DNA of 64,000 nt, from NCBI GenBank assembly GCA_963995505.1, contig OZ023192.1:8167001-8231000 (forward strand), written 5' to 3'. The position numbers and the translations under genes were made by a program. This DNA comes from Hypericum androsaemum. Its lineage: Eukaryota > Streptophyta > Magnoliopsida > Malpighiales > Hypericaceae. Every line of letters begins with the position of its first letter. Position 1 is the first letter of the stretch. Of this stretch, positions 38,040 to 50,401 are shown piece after piece. A model generated the notes under the pieces. That model ran no database searches. It was given only the letters and a program-made list of their open reading frames with translations, and had not been told where the DNA came from.

Positions 38040-39114
38040 GTAATAACTACTATGGAATAAAATATTTCATTGAATGTGTGGAGTCACAGCTGATTTCACC
38101 AATTCTCTAACAGAACCTTTGTGTAGAAGGATCATATAAGAAGCATCGAGGGGGTGAGACATAAGCCAATTGTTAGATTAACGGTGATGCCAACCCAACT
38201 TTTGTGATTAGAGATCCCATGAGGAAGGTTCATATAGCTAACAACAAGTCACGAGTTAATCTCAGTAGTACTATTTGGTCCCTTCCTATGGTGTATGAGA
38301 AAGTGTTAGATTGTATGAGGTTAAGCTTAAAGCTTTTAATGATACTCATAGCCCTTAAGGGTGGTGTATAAAGTGCAATATATACTTGATGAGGTCACCT
38401 ATGTGGGTGTCGAATGGGCCGCTTGCATGAGATTTTGGCTAGCACTCATGAAAGCCAGCCACGCGCAAGACTAGAAAGGGCAAAACACCGATAACGTCAA
38501 GAATAGTCGGGTGAAGTGTGGCTCCATGATTCAAGCATACACAAAGTGATTATTATTCATAGAAGTTATAAACTTCATCATAACATTTTATGTTATGGTC
38601 ATTTTTGTCTAGGTCTAGTTCATAGTTTGCGAGACACTAGTTCCAAATACTTGCATCCAAGTGGGTTAATCTAGGAAGGAAGAAAATTTTCTAAAATTTT
38701 GAAATAAGTGGGAGATTGTTGGAAAATAATGTTTATTTCAAAAGTTTAATGTATTTAATTTAAATAAATTAGTGTAACAGTCATAGTTAGAACCATTACA
38801 ATATTAATTTACCGTTACGTGAATTTATGTAAATATTTTAAATAATTTTAGTAATTCCATAATATATAAGGTCATAGCTGGTATGAGACATAAAAAGATT
38901 TGAGAAAAATCTCTTAGCTTGTCTTTCCCTCAGTTCTCTCATATTGGCTAATTCTTGTTAGTTATAGGTTAACTAAGTTCAATACTTAGAAAATTTTGTT
39001 TAATATTGGGAGCTACACCTACGAGTGAAATAGTCCTAAGTACAGTACGTTCATGCACCACTCGGATCAAAATATTTTTCATATTTTCTATTAAAATTTC
39101 CATTTTTTCCAACA
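38040..39114 (+). mobile_element. Copia 3' end with polypurine tract and one LTR
   Basis: Near 38090-38160 the plus strand still shows a decayed copia pol tail (TADFTNSLTEPLCRR, compare the usual DPLTKGL motif) with stops. About 550 bp of non-coding DNA leads to the tract aagtgggagat (38706-38716). The LTR follows at 38717-39114 (398 bp): it starts tgttggaaaa and ends ttttttccaaca, so its ends are complementary over 10 bp. No 5' part was found. The left boundary is approximate. Confidence 0.7.
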
Positions 39115-39250
39115 CTTGTTCACATAAAAATTACTCATTTTGTAATGTGTTAGAGTTGTAATTATTTTGAGTTTTCTTTTTAAATTTGTACAATTGTAGA
39201 AAAAAATCCTGAATGTTGAGAGCAATTCTCTACACTTATTGAGCATCTCT

Positions 39251-39282
<32 letters not shown>
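39251..39282. repeat. (CT)n microsatellite
   Basis: About 15 uninterrupted CT units followed by a T-run. Confidence 0.95.
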
Positions 39283-39286
<4 letters not shown>

Positions 39287-40344
39287 CTCTTTTTTTTTTT
39301 AATGTACTGTTACTTCCATTAATGAAGATGTTTGTGATTTGTGTGTTCATTGTTTTTTGATAAGTTGATTTGTGAAGTGCTTGTAGTTATTGTGTGGGTG
39401 AGGTGCCATTTGGGGCATCCAGTTTTATTGTGCTTATGGGCTAAAATGGTATAGAATTTATTAGGTGGTGATTATTGGGTATCCACTTATGCAACGGTAG
39501 TGAGAATTAAGCTTGCTGAGTTGTGGGATATTTTTTACGGAGTGGTTAAATGTCTACTTGTATATTTGTGTGATGTGTTTGTTCTTTTGTATAAAATATA
39601 ATTTACTCATTCGATAATATTGTGCGGATGTCACCTAATTATTATACATAAAATCGATATCTACTATAATTACGTGATGTAAAATGGGAGAGGATTGAGT
39701 CCTGACTATTAAACATGAGTCTGGACCATTTTGAATAAAAGGAGAGCTGTTGGATTGAATTTTTAAATTATGTGCAAGATCTAACGGTCAAGATTCATGC
39801 AAGAGTATTTTAGTCTTTCACCATTCATTTTCTCTCTTAGAACATCCAAGGATTTTTTTTCTTTTTCCAGGAGAGCTGGCGGATATACCCTTCCCGGATC
39901 TAAACCACCTGGACCCCGACGCCTGCATAGCCGACGACGATGACCTTTTTGACCGGCGACTGCGATGTTGGCGACAGCGAAAGATTTGCCGCTCCAGAGA
40001 CGAAGGTCGTGCTTGAAGACAACCAGATCCAGAGACGCTTTCAGCTCCGGCAACTGCTCATCGTTGTCGTCCAGCAATCGCTCCGGATGGGCTGGTGGTC
40101 CCAGCAGAGGCAGAGCCCACGAATTCGGCAATTGCGGGTGGAGTTCCTCGTAGTTTAGGATCCCACGACTCTGGCATTCACGGTTGGTTGCTTGTACTAC
40201 AATCGGGCAAATGAACGAGTCGGTGCTGGATGATTTTGTCGACTTGCTTGATCGATCAACTTGCTTGATTCACAGGCAATTAGAATTTGTTTTTGTGAAG
40301 TTTTTTTATGGTTTCAAGTTGAAATGCTGCAAAATAATTATGGT

Positions 40345-41300
40345 TATTTCAAAATGGTGTGCACTGTTATGTCGGCATAGTACGCACTACTATGTCAAAA
40401 TGACATGTCTGATTATGTCAAAATTATATACCATCTTAAGTCAAAAAATTTGCCTGCTACGTCAAAATGCTATCCAATGTTATGTTAAAATGGTATGTCC
40501 GGTTATGTCGAAATAGTATGCCCGATTATTTCAAAATTGTATGCCCGGGTATGTCAAAATTATATGTCCGATTATTTAAAATGGTTTGTCTGTTTATGTC
40601 AAAAAGGTATTTCCAGTTATGTCAAAATGGTACGCCCGGTTATGTGAAAATTATATGCCCGGGTATGTCGAAAGTGTATGCCCGGTTATGTTAAAATAGT
40701 CTGTCATATTATGCCAAAATGATATGTCTAGTATGTAAAAATAGTATACCCGATTAATTAATAATTGTATGTCCAATTATGTCATAATGGTGTGTCTCGC
40801 TATGTCAACATGGTATGTCATAATGGGGTGGAGTTTTGATTCGATAACATCATCACTGACAGGTCTGTTTGCTCGAGATGTTTCCCGATTGGGGGTGGGT
40901 TAGAGGGTTGGGGTTTCTTGTTATAGGGTGTTGGATGTATAAGGGGGTCAATGCGTAGTGGTCATCTTTAAGCAGTGTTATCGTTATGTACTCTTTTCTC
41001 TATCCGGGTTTTTCTCGAGGGGGCGGGTTTTTTTGGAAGAGGTTTTAATGAGGCTTGCGGCTGTAACTTTATACTTGGTACAAAGGGATCACTAGGTTTT
41101 GAGGGTTGGATTACTGGTGGGTTTCGATTTATCCTATGTGGGTATAGAATTCTGAGTTGGCTGTGTTTATGCTTGTAATCGTTCTTTGGTTCATGTACTG
41201 CATTGTTATGTTCTTTGATGTTGAATGAAACGCAAGATATTTTTCCCTAAAAAAAAATGGTATGTCCTATTTTTCAAAATAGTATTCCCGGTTATATCAT
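40345..41300 (+). repeat. 23-bp minisatellite array, forward arm
   Basis: About 20 degenerate units with the core ggttatgtcaaaatgg followed by tatgccc. The LINE 40820-41256 interrupts it; the array resumes at 41257. Identity between units varies widely. Short open frames across it are by-products of the repeat. Confidence 0.9.
40820..41256 (+). mobile_element. LINE 3' end with poly-A, in the minisatellite
   Basis: Flanked by atggtatgtc (40810-40819 and 41257-41266), though this is also a repeat-unit word. It ends in a poly-A run and contains ttttaatgaggcttgcggct, the 3' UTR motif of the other LINE tails here. No coding sequence remains. Confidence 0.75.
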
Positions 41301-41904
41301 TTTAATTCACTATGATATACCAGTTTTATTTATTTTTTATAATAATTTAAATAATATTTAATAATACTTAAAATAAAAAATCAAATAATTAATTAAATAT
41401 CATACCAATTCTCTATGGTATACCAATTTGATTTTTATGGTATACTGATTCGATTTATTTTACCAATGCGTTGTACTTGGTATACTAATTATTTATTTTA
41501 AAAAATAAAGTTCAAGATAAAAAAATAAAAATATACAATTAAAAAAAAGTGAATCACATCACCCAACACATGCACAGGTATCCAAGTTCCCTCCTCCTAC
41601 GCGCGTTTTCCCATATTTGCGTTTCACATATTTTTCCTTGCCTTTTCAATATATTACCATCTTACCACTGATCCCTCCTTTGATCAAATTGGTCTTGATT
41701 ACTTTTATCAGGGAGAGGATTCAGGCCTGGAAATGCCTTTTCAATACAGTCCTGGTAAGGTTAGAATGGAAAAAAAATAAAATGTGGGACGCGCGTGGTA
41801 GGACGGAGGGGAATAAGGATCTTTTCATTTTTTTTCTTGGTAAGAGAATAAGGATGGGTCCCGCCTTTTCAATTTTTTTCTTTGACTTTACTTTTTTAAA
41901 TAGA

Positions 41905-42610
41905 TAATCGATAACAAATAATCGGACATACTATTCGATATAATTAAGAATACTATTTGATATAACCAGGCATACTATTTAATATAACCGGTATACTATT
42001 TAATATAACTGGACATATCAGCCGATATATAATTTAATTTTCTTATTACTACCGGACATACCATTGTTATATTTACGAATACCATTTGATCTAACCGGAT
42101 ATATTATTTTAATGAATTATTTAATTTTCTTATTACAACCGCACATACCATTGTTATATTTGCGAATACCATTTGATCTAACAGGGTATACCATTTAATA
42201 TAATCGGTTACACCATTTAATATAATTTGACATACTAGTCGATTTAATTTAATTAATTATTTAATAACCAGACATATCATTCGATGTAACCGGCCATACC
42301 GAACCAACCATTTAATCATGATAGAACAAATTTTATAATCATAATAGCGAAAACCATTTGAACACAACATGACGAACCATTTTATCATAAATGCGCAAGT
42401 ATTCTATCAAAGTCGATAAACCCTTTGATCGTGACATAACAAACAATCTTACCATAATACCTGGAACCATTTATTCATTACATAACACGAGTATCAGCCA
42501 TTCGATATACCCGGGTAAACTATTCGATATAACCAAGTAAATCATTCGATATAACTGAATAAATCATTCAATATACCAAAATAAACTATTTAATATAACC
42601 GGGAAAACTA
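41905..42610 (-). repeat. 23-bp minisatellite array, inverted arm
   Basis: Units such as ctatttgatataaccaggc and accggacataccatt are the reverse complement of the forward arm core. About 25 degenerate units. It pairs with 40345-41300 to form a foldback about a 0.6-kb centre (41301-41904), which holds no recognised gene. A further short repeat (about 36 bp, tttcaaccatcaaatttca) follows at 42880-42985. Confidence 0.85.
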
Positions 42611-43203
42611 TAAAATTGTTAAAAATAGTTTGAAACTCTTCCACTCGTACACGTAATACTAAACCTCTTCTCCTCCGATATACACGTATATACCCATCAC
42701 TTCTCTTGTAAGTTGAAATCACAAACTAACAAATGTCGATCTCTTTCTCTCACATTTCCCTTCTGCCTCCATCCCTCGATACAACTTTGACCTGTTAATG
42801 TCGAAGACAAGTTTCGTAACCAATCAACAAGCAACTTCAATCACAAGAAAAAAGAACTTCAACACAGCGCATCAACTTCAATCATCAAACTTAAAGCACT
42901 TTCAACCATCAAATTTCAATCAAACTTGAAGCAATTTCAACCATCAAATTTCAGCCTAACTTAAGGCAATTTCAATCATCGAACTTAAACTTCAACACAA
43001 TAATTACAGCAACATCACTAGCATCCACCAAGCACATCAACCTCACTCTCAAACAATTAAGCACGACGACGACGAACGAGCTGGAGGGAGTCGCTAAGTT
43101 ATATGTAACCTGGACGAACGGAGTCGATGCAAGGCTGGGCGAACAAGCTGTGACCTGGAGGCAGGACAAACGAGTTATGACCTAGAGTGAGAGAGTCGAG
43201 AAG

Positions 43204-45571
43204 TGTCACGACCCAAATTCGTGGTCGGTGACCGGCGCTAGATCATGTCAAACTTAATATCATAAACCACAACCTAGCAAGCCTCAAATCATAATACATC
43301 ATTCTTATTACCAGGATTGTCAAAATATTTTTTTTTCACAACATTGTTGCTTCAAACAAACATATTTATCGTGTCCAAAACCTGGTAGGCATTGGAGTAC
43401 ACATCTCCAACGTCATATCATCAAACACATCCTTAAAAACAAACATGAATTTACACATACATTACATATTAACATTAATCTAAAATCATATATCAAAGAC
43501 CAACAAATATGTACAATGAAGCGACCTAGATTACAAAGACAAAGACCATCTGGAGACCTTTGAACGTAGCCCGAGAAAGAAAGATAACGGGCCGAACTCG
43601 GATGAAGAACCTTCTCCAGATGCAACCCACGGCTCAAATCTCTTCACCTGTGGATTGAAGTAAGGGATAAGTGCTTTGAAACACTTAGTAAGCAAATATT
43701 ATAAGTAACATGTATTTAACCAACCAAACATCCCCATCAAACCCAAATACTAACACAAGGCTACTATAACAAAAAGATCACTTCACAAATAAGGTCATCA
43801 AAATAATCGCATATCAAACATAACCAAAAGTTCAGATAGACCTTTACAAACACATAGCACAAATCGGATGAACTTCAGATAGGTCTAGATAGTGTCACTC
43901 CCACTCCGACACGAGGATACCATATCTTAAGGCGCCATCAGAAACCAACCCCGCCGGCCAGATATCATATCGTATACATGTCCAATGTATCCTCAGAATA
44001 TGTGCACATATGCCAACATCCCCGGTTGGTCACGGGTAGACCTCATCATCCGCCATCACATAAACCACATACCAAACTTTTCAAAGTTCACATACGTACA
44101 CAGACAATCCAAAAATAACCTCAAATATCAAATAGACCAAAACCAAACCCAATACCACATTTCATATCATTCAAAAGTACGCCAAATAAAGCACATCGCC
44201 CACGTCTAGTTAACTAAACACATGTTACAAAGAATATCCACTTACCAAACAATGGTTGCTCGAACCATTCAAAGAGAAGCTCCTTGCTTCGTTCTACAAC
44301 TCGTGGTACTCAGATTTAAACGTCGATTAACTAGTCAAAAGAATAATTATAACTATCATTACCAATCTCTCTAGCATGTAAATATGTCTTAGGAAATATA
44401 ATACTCCATTTCTTGCACTTAATATTTCTGCTCTCAAACAAATATTCTTATTTGGAAAGCTTACCTCAGACCACCTTTTATCTTTGTTTCCGGTTCTTCA
44501 TTATGGTTTAATCTAAACCAAACCGAAATTTGTTAATTCTTCTTCCCAATTAAATAACGTCTTCTATTTATTTATTTATATTTTTTTTTGTCATTAATTA
44601 CAATTTCTAATTCTCGTGTCCACTAATCTATCCGATATTCATCCATGAACTTAATCCTCGGTTTTATAGCCCTTCTAGTTATTCTTTTCCTACGGTTTTA
44701 GTTTCATTATAATCATGGTCACGATTTAGAATTTTAATTATTCAAATTTTAGTATTTAACCTGGTTGATCTCTCTCTGTATTAACATTACTTACAAAATC
44801 ACTAACACAACCTTAAAATAAGGGAGATGAGCTTACCATATAGTGAATCCCCCCTCTATTATCTCGGTAACCAATTCATCACTACTTTTCTTATTCCTCT
44901 TTTCTATGGTTCATCTTCTCCTTTTCTTTTAACCGTCGATGATATATTTCATTTTGGTAAAAGTAAACCAAATGAGCTAGCTACTTACAGATATTTATGT
45001 ACTCACCGGTTCCACCGCCTCTTTTGTTACCTCAGCCACGTTTCTATTTCTTTTTCACCACTGCCACGTTTCACAATTTGTTTTTTTTTTTTTTTTACTC
45101 TTAACTTATCCTATTTTAATTATTCTCATGGCCAATCTAGTTTGTTGCCACGTTTTCCTTTTTCTTTTCTTTTTTTTTCTTCTTTTGATCCTAGACTTTT
45201 CCAGCCTTTCAAAGTCATTCCTAAACTTCTTAATATGTTCTAATAAGTCCCTAAAATAAGCCTTGCTCAAATAAAGTCACATAACAAATTATTTCCACAA
45301 AACTTTCCAATACCGACAAAATCAGACTTATATCCGAGCATCTTAAATTATTGCTCTGTTCCGGCCAGATTATTTCATAAATCACAACACTCAAAGAACA
45401 AAGTTATAGATATAGATGTTATAAATCCACACAAATTAATATCACCTAATTTGGAATCCGGATGAGAAAGTTATGCCTATTTTACCGAATAATGACAGAC
45501 TAAGCCTAAACCCTTCCAAAACCAACCTTACTATGTTGTAACCAATTTGATTGAAGGGCGAGGGTATCACA
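43204..45571 (-). repeat. Tekay-type 3' LTR (left copy)
   Basis: Minus strand starts tgtgataccc and ends gggtcgtgaca. The same short open frames occur at the same places in both LTRs and are not genes. Confidence 0.97.
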
Positions 45572-45586
45572 TTCTCCCCTCCTTAT
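45572..45586 (-). promoter_or_regulatory. Tekay-type polypurine tract
   Basis: Minus strand ataaggaggggagaa abuts the 3' LTR. Confidence 0.85.
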
Positions 45587-45631
45587 AAAATTCGGTCCCC
45601 GAATTTACTTAATGAAAGTTTAACTTACTTG

Positions 45632-48600
45632 TCACACAAACAGGTGTGGGTATCTGGTTTTCATCTCTCCCTCCATTTCCCAAGTTGCCTCAGCTAAGGA
45701 ACGATTTGCCCATTCAACCTTGACCATCGGAAGCTCTCTATTCCGAAGCTTCCTAACTTCATGATCCAAAATCCTTATTGGATTCTCCTGATATGTCAAA
45801 TCTCTACTTATCTCTACTATTTGTGGCTCCAAAACATGAGTAGGATCGTGCAAATATCGCTTAAGCATAGAGACATGGAACACTGGATGAATATGTGACA
45901 AGGATGGTGGCAAAGCCAATCGATATGCCACTGGTCCAACTCGCTCCAAAATCTCAAATGGGCCAATATATCTAGGACTGAGTTTGCCCCTTCTCCCAAA
46001 CCTCATTGTTCCCTTCATAGGTGAAACCTTGAGAAAAACATGTAGTCCCACATCAAACTCAATATCCTTTCGTCTCTTGTCTGAGTATGACTTTTGCCGA
46101 CTCTGGGCTGTTTCTAGCCTTTGTCGAATCAACTGTATCTTCTCATTGGTTTCTTCTACTAAGTCATTACCCAATAGTTGTTTCTCACCAACCTCATTCC
46201 AACATAACGGAGATCTACATTTTCTTCCATACAAAGCTTCATATGGAGCCATCTTGATACTTGATTGATAGCTATTATTATAAGCAAACTCCATCAATGG
46301 CAAATAACGATCCCAACTTCCTCCAAAATCAATGACACAAGTTCGCATCATATCTTCCAATATCTGAATAACACGCTCAGACTGCCCATCTGTTTGAGGA
46401 TGAAAGGCCGTACTCAAATCCAAACGAGTTCCCATAGCCTCCTGAAATTGCCTCCAAAACCTTGATGTGAAATGTGTTCCACGATCAGATACAATTGAAA
46501 CTGGTACACCATGAAGGCGAATAATTTCATCTATAAATATCTGAGCAAACCTACTTGCATCATATGTACTCTTTATTGGTAGGAAATGTGAAGATTTTGT
46601 CAATCTGTCTACAATAACCCACACTGCATCATAACCTTTGGAAGTAGTTGGAAGCCCTACTAACAAATCCATTGTTATCTGCTCCCACTTCCACATTGGA
46701 ATCTCAAGAGGTTGTAGTAATCCAGAAGGTCTCTGATGCTCTGCTTTTACCTGTTGACAAGTCAGACACTTTGAAACAAACTTTGCAATGTCCTTTTTCA
46801 TACCTTGCCACCAATAATTGCATCTCAAATCATGGTACATTTTTGTAGATCCAGGGTGCATACTGTAGACCGCTTGGTGTGCCTGAGTCAATAGTTCCTT
46901 TCTTAGATCTCCAACATCAGGGACAACCACTCGAGAACCAAAATACAAGATACCATTAGCACTAAGTCGAAATTTAGGTAATTCACCTTGTTCAACTTGT
47001 TCCATCATCACAATAACCTCTGGATCCTCCCACTGCAATTCCATAACCCGTCCTCGTAAGGTAGGTCTCATATGCATCTCTGCTAGAAACTTTGGCTGAA
47101 TTAAGGATTTGCGACTTAAAGCATCAGCTACCACATTAGCTTTCCCAGGGTGATAGTTAATGGTGCAATCATAATCCTTAAGTAACTCCATCCACCTCCT
47201 CTGTCTTAAGTTCATATCTCGTTGCTCAAAGATATACTTGAGGCTTTTATGATCTGTATATATCTCAAACTTCTCACCATACAAGTAGTGCCTCCAAATC
47301 TTCAATGCAAACACAACAGCTGCCATTTCCAAATCATGGACTGGATAATTCTCTTCATGTTTCTTCAGTTGTCTAGAGGCATAAGCAATAACATTCTTGT
47401 GTTGCATAAGAACACATCCCAAACCCACTCTTGAAGCATCACAATACACTGAGTATCCACCTGATCCTGATGGTAGAACCAATACAGGTGCATGGGTTAA
47501 CCGATCCTTCAATTCTTGAAAACTCTCTTCACACCTACCCGACCATTCATACTTGGCATTTTTATGAGTTAGCCGAGTTAATGGTGCTGCCAAAGTAGAG
47601 AATCCTTTGACAAATCGTCGATAATACCCTGCTAAACCCAAAAAGCTGCGTATCTCAGTAACATTAGCTGGGGTAGGCCAATTCACAACAGCTTCCACCT
47701 TCTTCGGATCAACTGACACTCCATCTTTGGACACCACATGTCCTAGAAAAGCTACACTTTGAAGCCAAAATTCACACTTTGAGAATTTAGCATATAGCTT
47801 TTTCTCTCGTAGCGTCTGCAACACTTGCCTAAGGTGTCTCTCATGATCCTCCTGATCAATAGAGTAAATCAATATATCGTCAATAAACACAACCACAAAC
47901 TGATCCAGGAAAGGCTTGAAATTCCTGTTCATCATATCCATAAAGGCAGCTGGGGCATTAGTCAATCCAAATGGCATAACCAAAAACTCATAATGGCCAT
48001 ATCGAGTCCTGAATGCCGTCTTTGGAATGTCCATCTCTCTAATTCGCAACTGATGATACCCCGATCTCAAGTCAATCTTAGAAAACCATTTAGATCCCCG
48101 CAACTGATCAAACAAATCATCTATTCTCGGAAGAGGATATCGGTTGCGTATAGTTACCTTATTCAGCTTTCGGTAGTCTATGCACAATCGTAAACTCCCA
48201 TCTTTCTTCTTCACAAATAGCACTGGGGCTCCCCACGGAGAAACACTAGGCCTTATGTACCCTTTATTCAATAAATCTTGCAGCTGATCTTTCAACTCTT
48301 TCATTTCAGCTGGAGCCATACGATAAGGTGGTATAGAGATTGGTTCAGTTCCTCGTTCAAGATCAATACAGAATTCAATCTCTCTCTCTGGAGGTAAGCC
48401 TGGTAAATCCTCTGGAAATACATCTGGGTACTCTCTCACAATAGGAACATGATCTACCAAAACATCTTCTTTCTTTATTTCCTTTACCATAGCTAAATAG
48501 CTTGCACATCCTTTCCTTAGAAACTTGCTAGCTTTCATATAAGAGATAAGCTTTGCAGTAGTTACCTTTTTCTCACCCTGAAACTCAAACTCTGCCCCAT

Positions 48601-50239
48601 CTGTTGGATGGAAAATCACTCTTTTTCCAAAACAATCCACTATCGCATGATAAGTGGATAACACGTCCATACCCACTATGATATCAAAACCATCCATATC
48701 CAATATGTATAAATCAGCTGACAAGCCATGCCCACTAATTTGAATATTGCAGGATCTAACAACTTCACAAACATATACAAACCCACCCGAAGGAGTGGCA
48801 ACGATCATTGACTCATCCAGACATACAGGCATAGCATTCAAACATTGAACATATTGAGATGACACAAAAGAGTGTGTAGAACCCGAATCAAATAGAATGC
48901 GTGCAGAAGATGATCCAATGGGAAGGTTACCTGACACCACAGTATTACTAGCATCAGCATCTCTCCTGGTCAATGCATACACTCTAGGCTGTGCATCGCC
49001 TCCTCCACTATCAGACTTAGGTCCCTCAATCCTCAAACCTACTTCTCTTTGATCAAGTAGATTGCCCTGCTGAACTTGTGGTCGAGAAAAGTGTTGTGTT
49101 GGCGGCCTAACTATCAAGCTTGCCACTTGCTTACGCTGATCGATTGTAGGACAGTCTTTCACCAAGTGACCTTGCATACCACAGCGAAAACAGGCTCCTG
49201 TTCTTTTGTAACAAATGTCTCCAGGATGTTGTTTACCACAACTTTGGCATCTCCTGAAATTACTGGATTGGTTCTTACTGAATTGCTGACCACGAAAATC
49301 CTTCCCTCTACCAAAACTACCAACTGGTCCTCCACCCTTTGACGATACTGGCTGAATATTGGTCCATCTCTCTTGCTGTCTAAAGCCTTGGTTGAAACTC
49401 CTTTGTGGTGGTTTTTCAAACTTCTGAAATTTTTGTTGACTTTGGACCATTCGACGTTCATTATCGCGCATCTCCAAGGTTCGAGCACAATCCACTGCTG
49501 CTGCATATGTCTCGAAACCACGAGGATACATAACCTTGAACATAGAATCATCAAGTCCACGAATAAACCTCTTTACCTTCATCTCATCATTAGGAACCAA
49601 GTGTTTTGCATACCGTGACAGATAAGTGAACCTCTCATCATATTGCGATATTGTCATCTCTCGGGTCTTCACCAGTCGCTCAAATTCAAAAGCTCGGGCA
49701 TCTTTCAAACTCTCTGGTAAGAACCGATCCAACAAGGCCTTAGTAAAGATCTCCCAAGTCCATGCATATGATCCCTCATTTTGGAACCAAACTCCAGCAA
49801 CACCTACCAACTTAAATGATGCCAACTCCACCATTCGCTCTTTATCACACCTTAAGATTCTTCTCCTCTTCTCCATCTCATCAATGAATACCTGAGGATC
49901 ATCACTTAAACCAGAAAATGTTGGTGGATTCAACTTCAAGAACTCACCCAAAGAGTCATCTTTAGCAGCTAATGTAACATTCTGCTCTAATTGTGCTTGC
50001 TGAGTAGCGATGAATTTCTCCATTGCTTTCATAACTCTGTCTACACCATCACCACCCTGCCTCTCCATCTCAGAAGTAGGAACATCAGCAACAGGTGGTG
50101 GAATCTCATCTCTAGTGACCCTACCAGCGGTAATGGCCTCCACTGGTGGTGTAGTCTCAGATGTAACATCATTCCTCCGACCTTGGGAGCTTTCACCATG
50201 CTCCCTAACCGTATCCATACCACTACGTGTAACTGTCAT
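45632..50239 (-). CDS. Gag-pol polyprotein, 1535 aa, uninterrupted
   Basis: Encodes all proteins for retrotransposition. Approximate residues: capsid 105-250 ([30 protein letters not shown]); zinc knuckle near 348-361 ([14 protein letters not shown]), preceded by [13 protein letters not shown]; aspartic protease near 448 ([14 protein letters not shown]); reverse transcriptase about 640-815 with [15 protein letters not shown] and the catalytic box FIDDILIYS near 786; RNase H about 930-1045 ([34 protein letters not shown]). Integrase has the His-His-Cys-Cys finger ([18 protein letters not shown]), then catalytic [16 protein letters not shown] and GQSERVIQ near 1193, 1250 and 1286. The last 50 residues ([35 protein letters not shown]) resemble the chromodomain of Tekay-type elements, a module thought to guide insertion to heterochromatin. 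Every key residue I looked for is present. Confidence 0.96.
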   Translation of the reverse strand: MTVTRSGMDTVREHGESSQGRRNDVTSETTPPVEAITAGRVTRDEIPPPVADVPTSEMERQGGDGVDRVMKAMEKFIATQQAQLEQNVTLAAKDDSLGEFLKLNPPTFSGLSDDPQVFIDEMEKRRRILRCDKERMVELASFKLVGVAGVWFQNEGSYAWTWEIFTKALLDRFLPESLKDARAFEFERLVKTREMTISQYDERFTYLSRYAKHLVPNDEMKVKRFIRGLDDSMFKVMYPRGFETYAAAVDCARTLEMRDNERRMVQSQQKFQKFEKPPQRSFNQGFRQQERWTNIQPVSSKGGGPVGSFGRGKDFRGQQFSKNQSSNFRRCQSCGKQHPGDICYKRTGACFRCGMQGHLVKDCPTIDQRKQVASLIVRPPTQHFSRPQVQQGNLLDQREVGLRIEGPKSDSGGGDAQPRVYALTRRDADASNTVVSGNLPIGSSSARILFDSGSTHSFVSSQYVQCLNAMPVCLDESMIVATPSGGFVYVCEVVRSCNIQISGHGLSADLYILDMDGFDIIVGMDVLSTYHAIVDCFGKRVIFHPTDGAEFEFQGEKKVTTAKLISYMKASKFLRKGCASYLAMVKEIKKEDVLVDHVPIVREYPDVFPEDLPGLPPEREIEFCIDLERGTEPISIPPYRMAPAEMKELKDQLQDLLNKGYIRPSVSPWGAPVLFVKKKDGSLRLCIDYRKLNKVTIRNRYPLPRIDDLFDQLRGSKWFSKIDLRSGYHQLRIREMDIPKTAFRTRYGHYEFLVMPFGLTNAPAAFMDMMNRNFKPFLDQFVVVFIDDILIYSIDQEDHERHLRQVLQTLREKKLYAKFSKCEFWLQSVAFLGHVVSKDGVSVDPKKVEAVVNWPTPANVTEIRSFLGLAGYYRRFVKGFSTLAAPLTRLTHKNAKYEWSGRCEESFQELKDRLTHAPVLVLPSGSGGYSVYCDASRVGLGCVLMQHKNVIAYASRQLKKHEENYPVHDLEMAAVVFALKIWRHYLYGEKFEIYTDHKSLKYIFEQRDMNLRQRRWMELLKDYDCTINYHPGKANVVADALSRKSLIQPKFLAEMHMRPTLRGRVMELQWEDPEVIVMMEQVEQGELPKFRLSANGILYFGSRVVVPDVGDLRKELLTQAHQAVYSMHPGSTKMYHDLRCNYWWQGMKKDIAKFVSKCLTCQQVKAEHQRPSGLLQPLEIPMWKWEQITMDLLVGLPTTSKGYDAVWVIVDRLTKSSHFLPIKSTYDASRFAQIFIDEIIRLHGVPVSIVSDRGTHFTSRFWRQFQEAMGTRLDLSTAFHPQTDGQSERVIQILEDMMRTCVIDFGGSWDRYLPLMEFAYNNSYQSSIKMAPYEALYGRKCRSPLCWNEVGEKQLLGNDLVEETNEKIQLIRQRLETAQSRQKSYSDKRRKDIEFDVGLHVFLKVSPMKGTMRFGRRGKLSPRYIGPFEILERVGPVAYRLALPPSLSHIHPVFHVSMLKRYLHDPTHVLEPQIVEISRDLTYQENPIRILDHEVRKLRNRELPMVKVEWANRSLAEATWEMEGEMKTRYPHLFV

Positions 50240-50381
50240 ATCCTCCTATACAAATAAGTCAGAATTAAGCATACCAAAGGATGGGCACAACAAAAGAGGA
50301 CAAGGACATGACAAATCCTATGCTCCATTATACATAACACATAATTCAAATAATAAGCTAGGTTCAAACCTAGGGCTCTAA

Positions 50382-50397
50382 CCGAGCTCTGATACCA
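50382..50397 (-). promoter_or_regulatory. Tekay-type primer-binding site
   Basis: Minus strand tggtatcagagctcgg, complementary to initiator tRNA-Met over its first 12 or so bases, four bases inside the 5' LTR. Confidence 0.85.
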
Positions 50398-50401
50398 AGT
50401 C

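Noticed and set aside
40184..40694. Open frames of 110 and 75 codons with repeated CP-MSK-type words
   Set aside because: They arise from the 23-bp minisatellite, whose copies drift in frame.
40330..42610. CRISPR-like array of short repeats
   Set aside because: Units are contiguous and degenerate without unique spacers, in a plant nuclear context.
44827..45243. 138-aa plus-strand open frame, repeated identically at 52026-52442
   Set aside because: It is translation of the two LTRs of the Tekay-type element, rich in Phe and Ser from T-tracts; no family resemblance.
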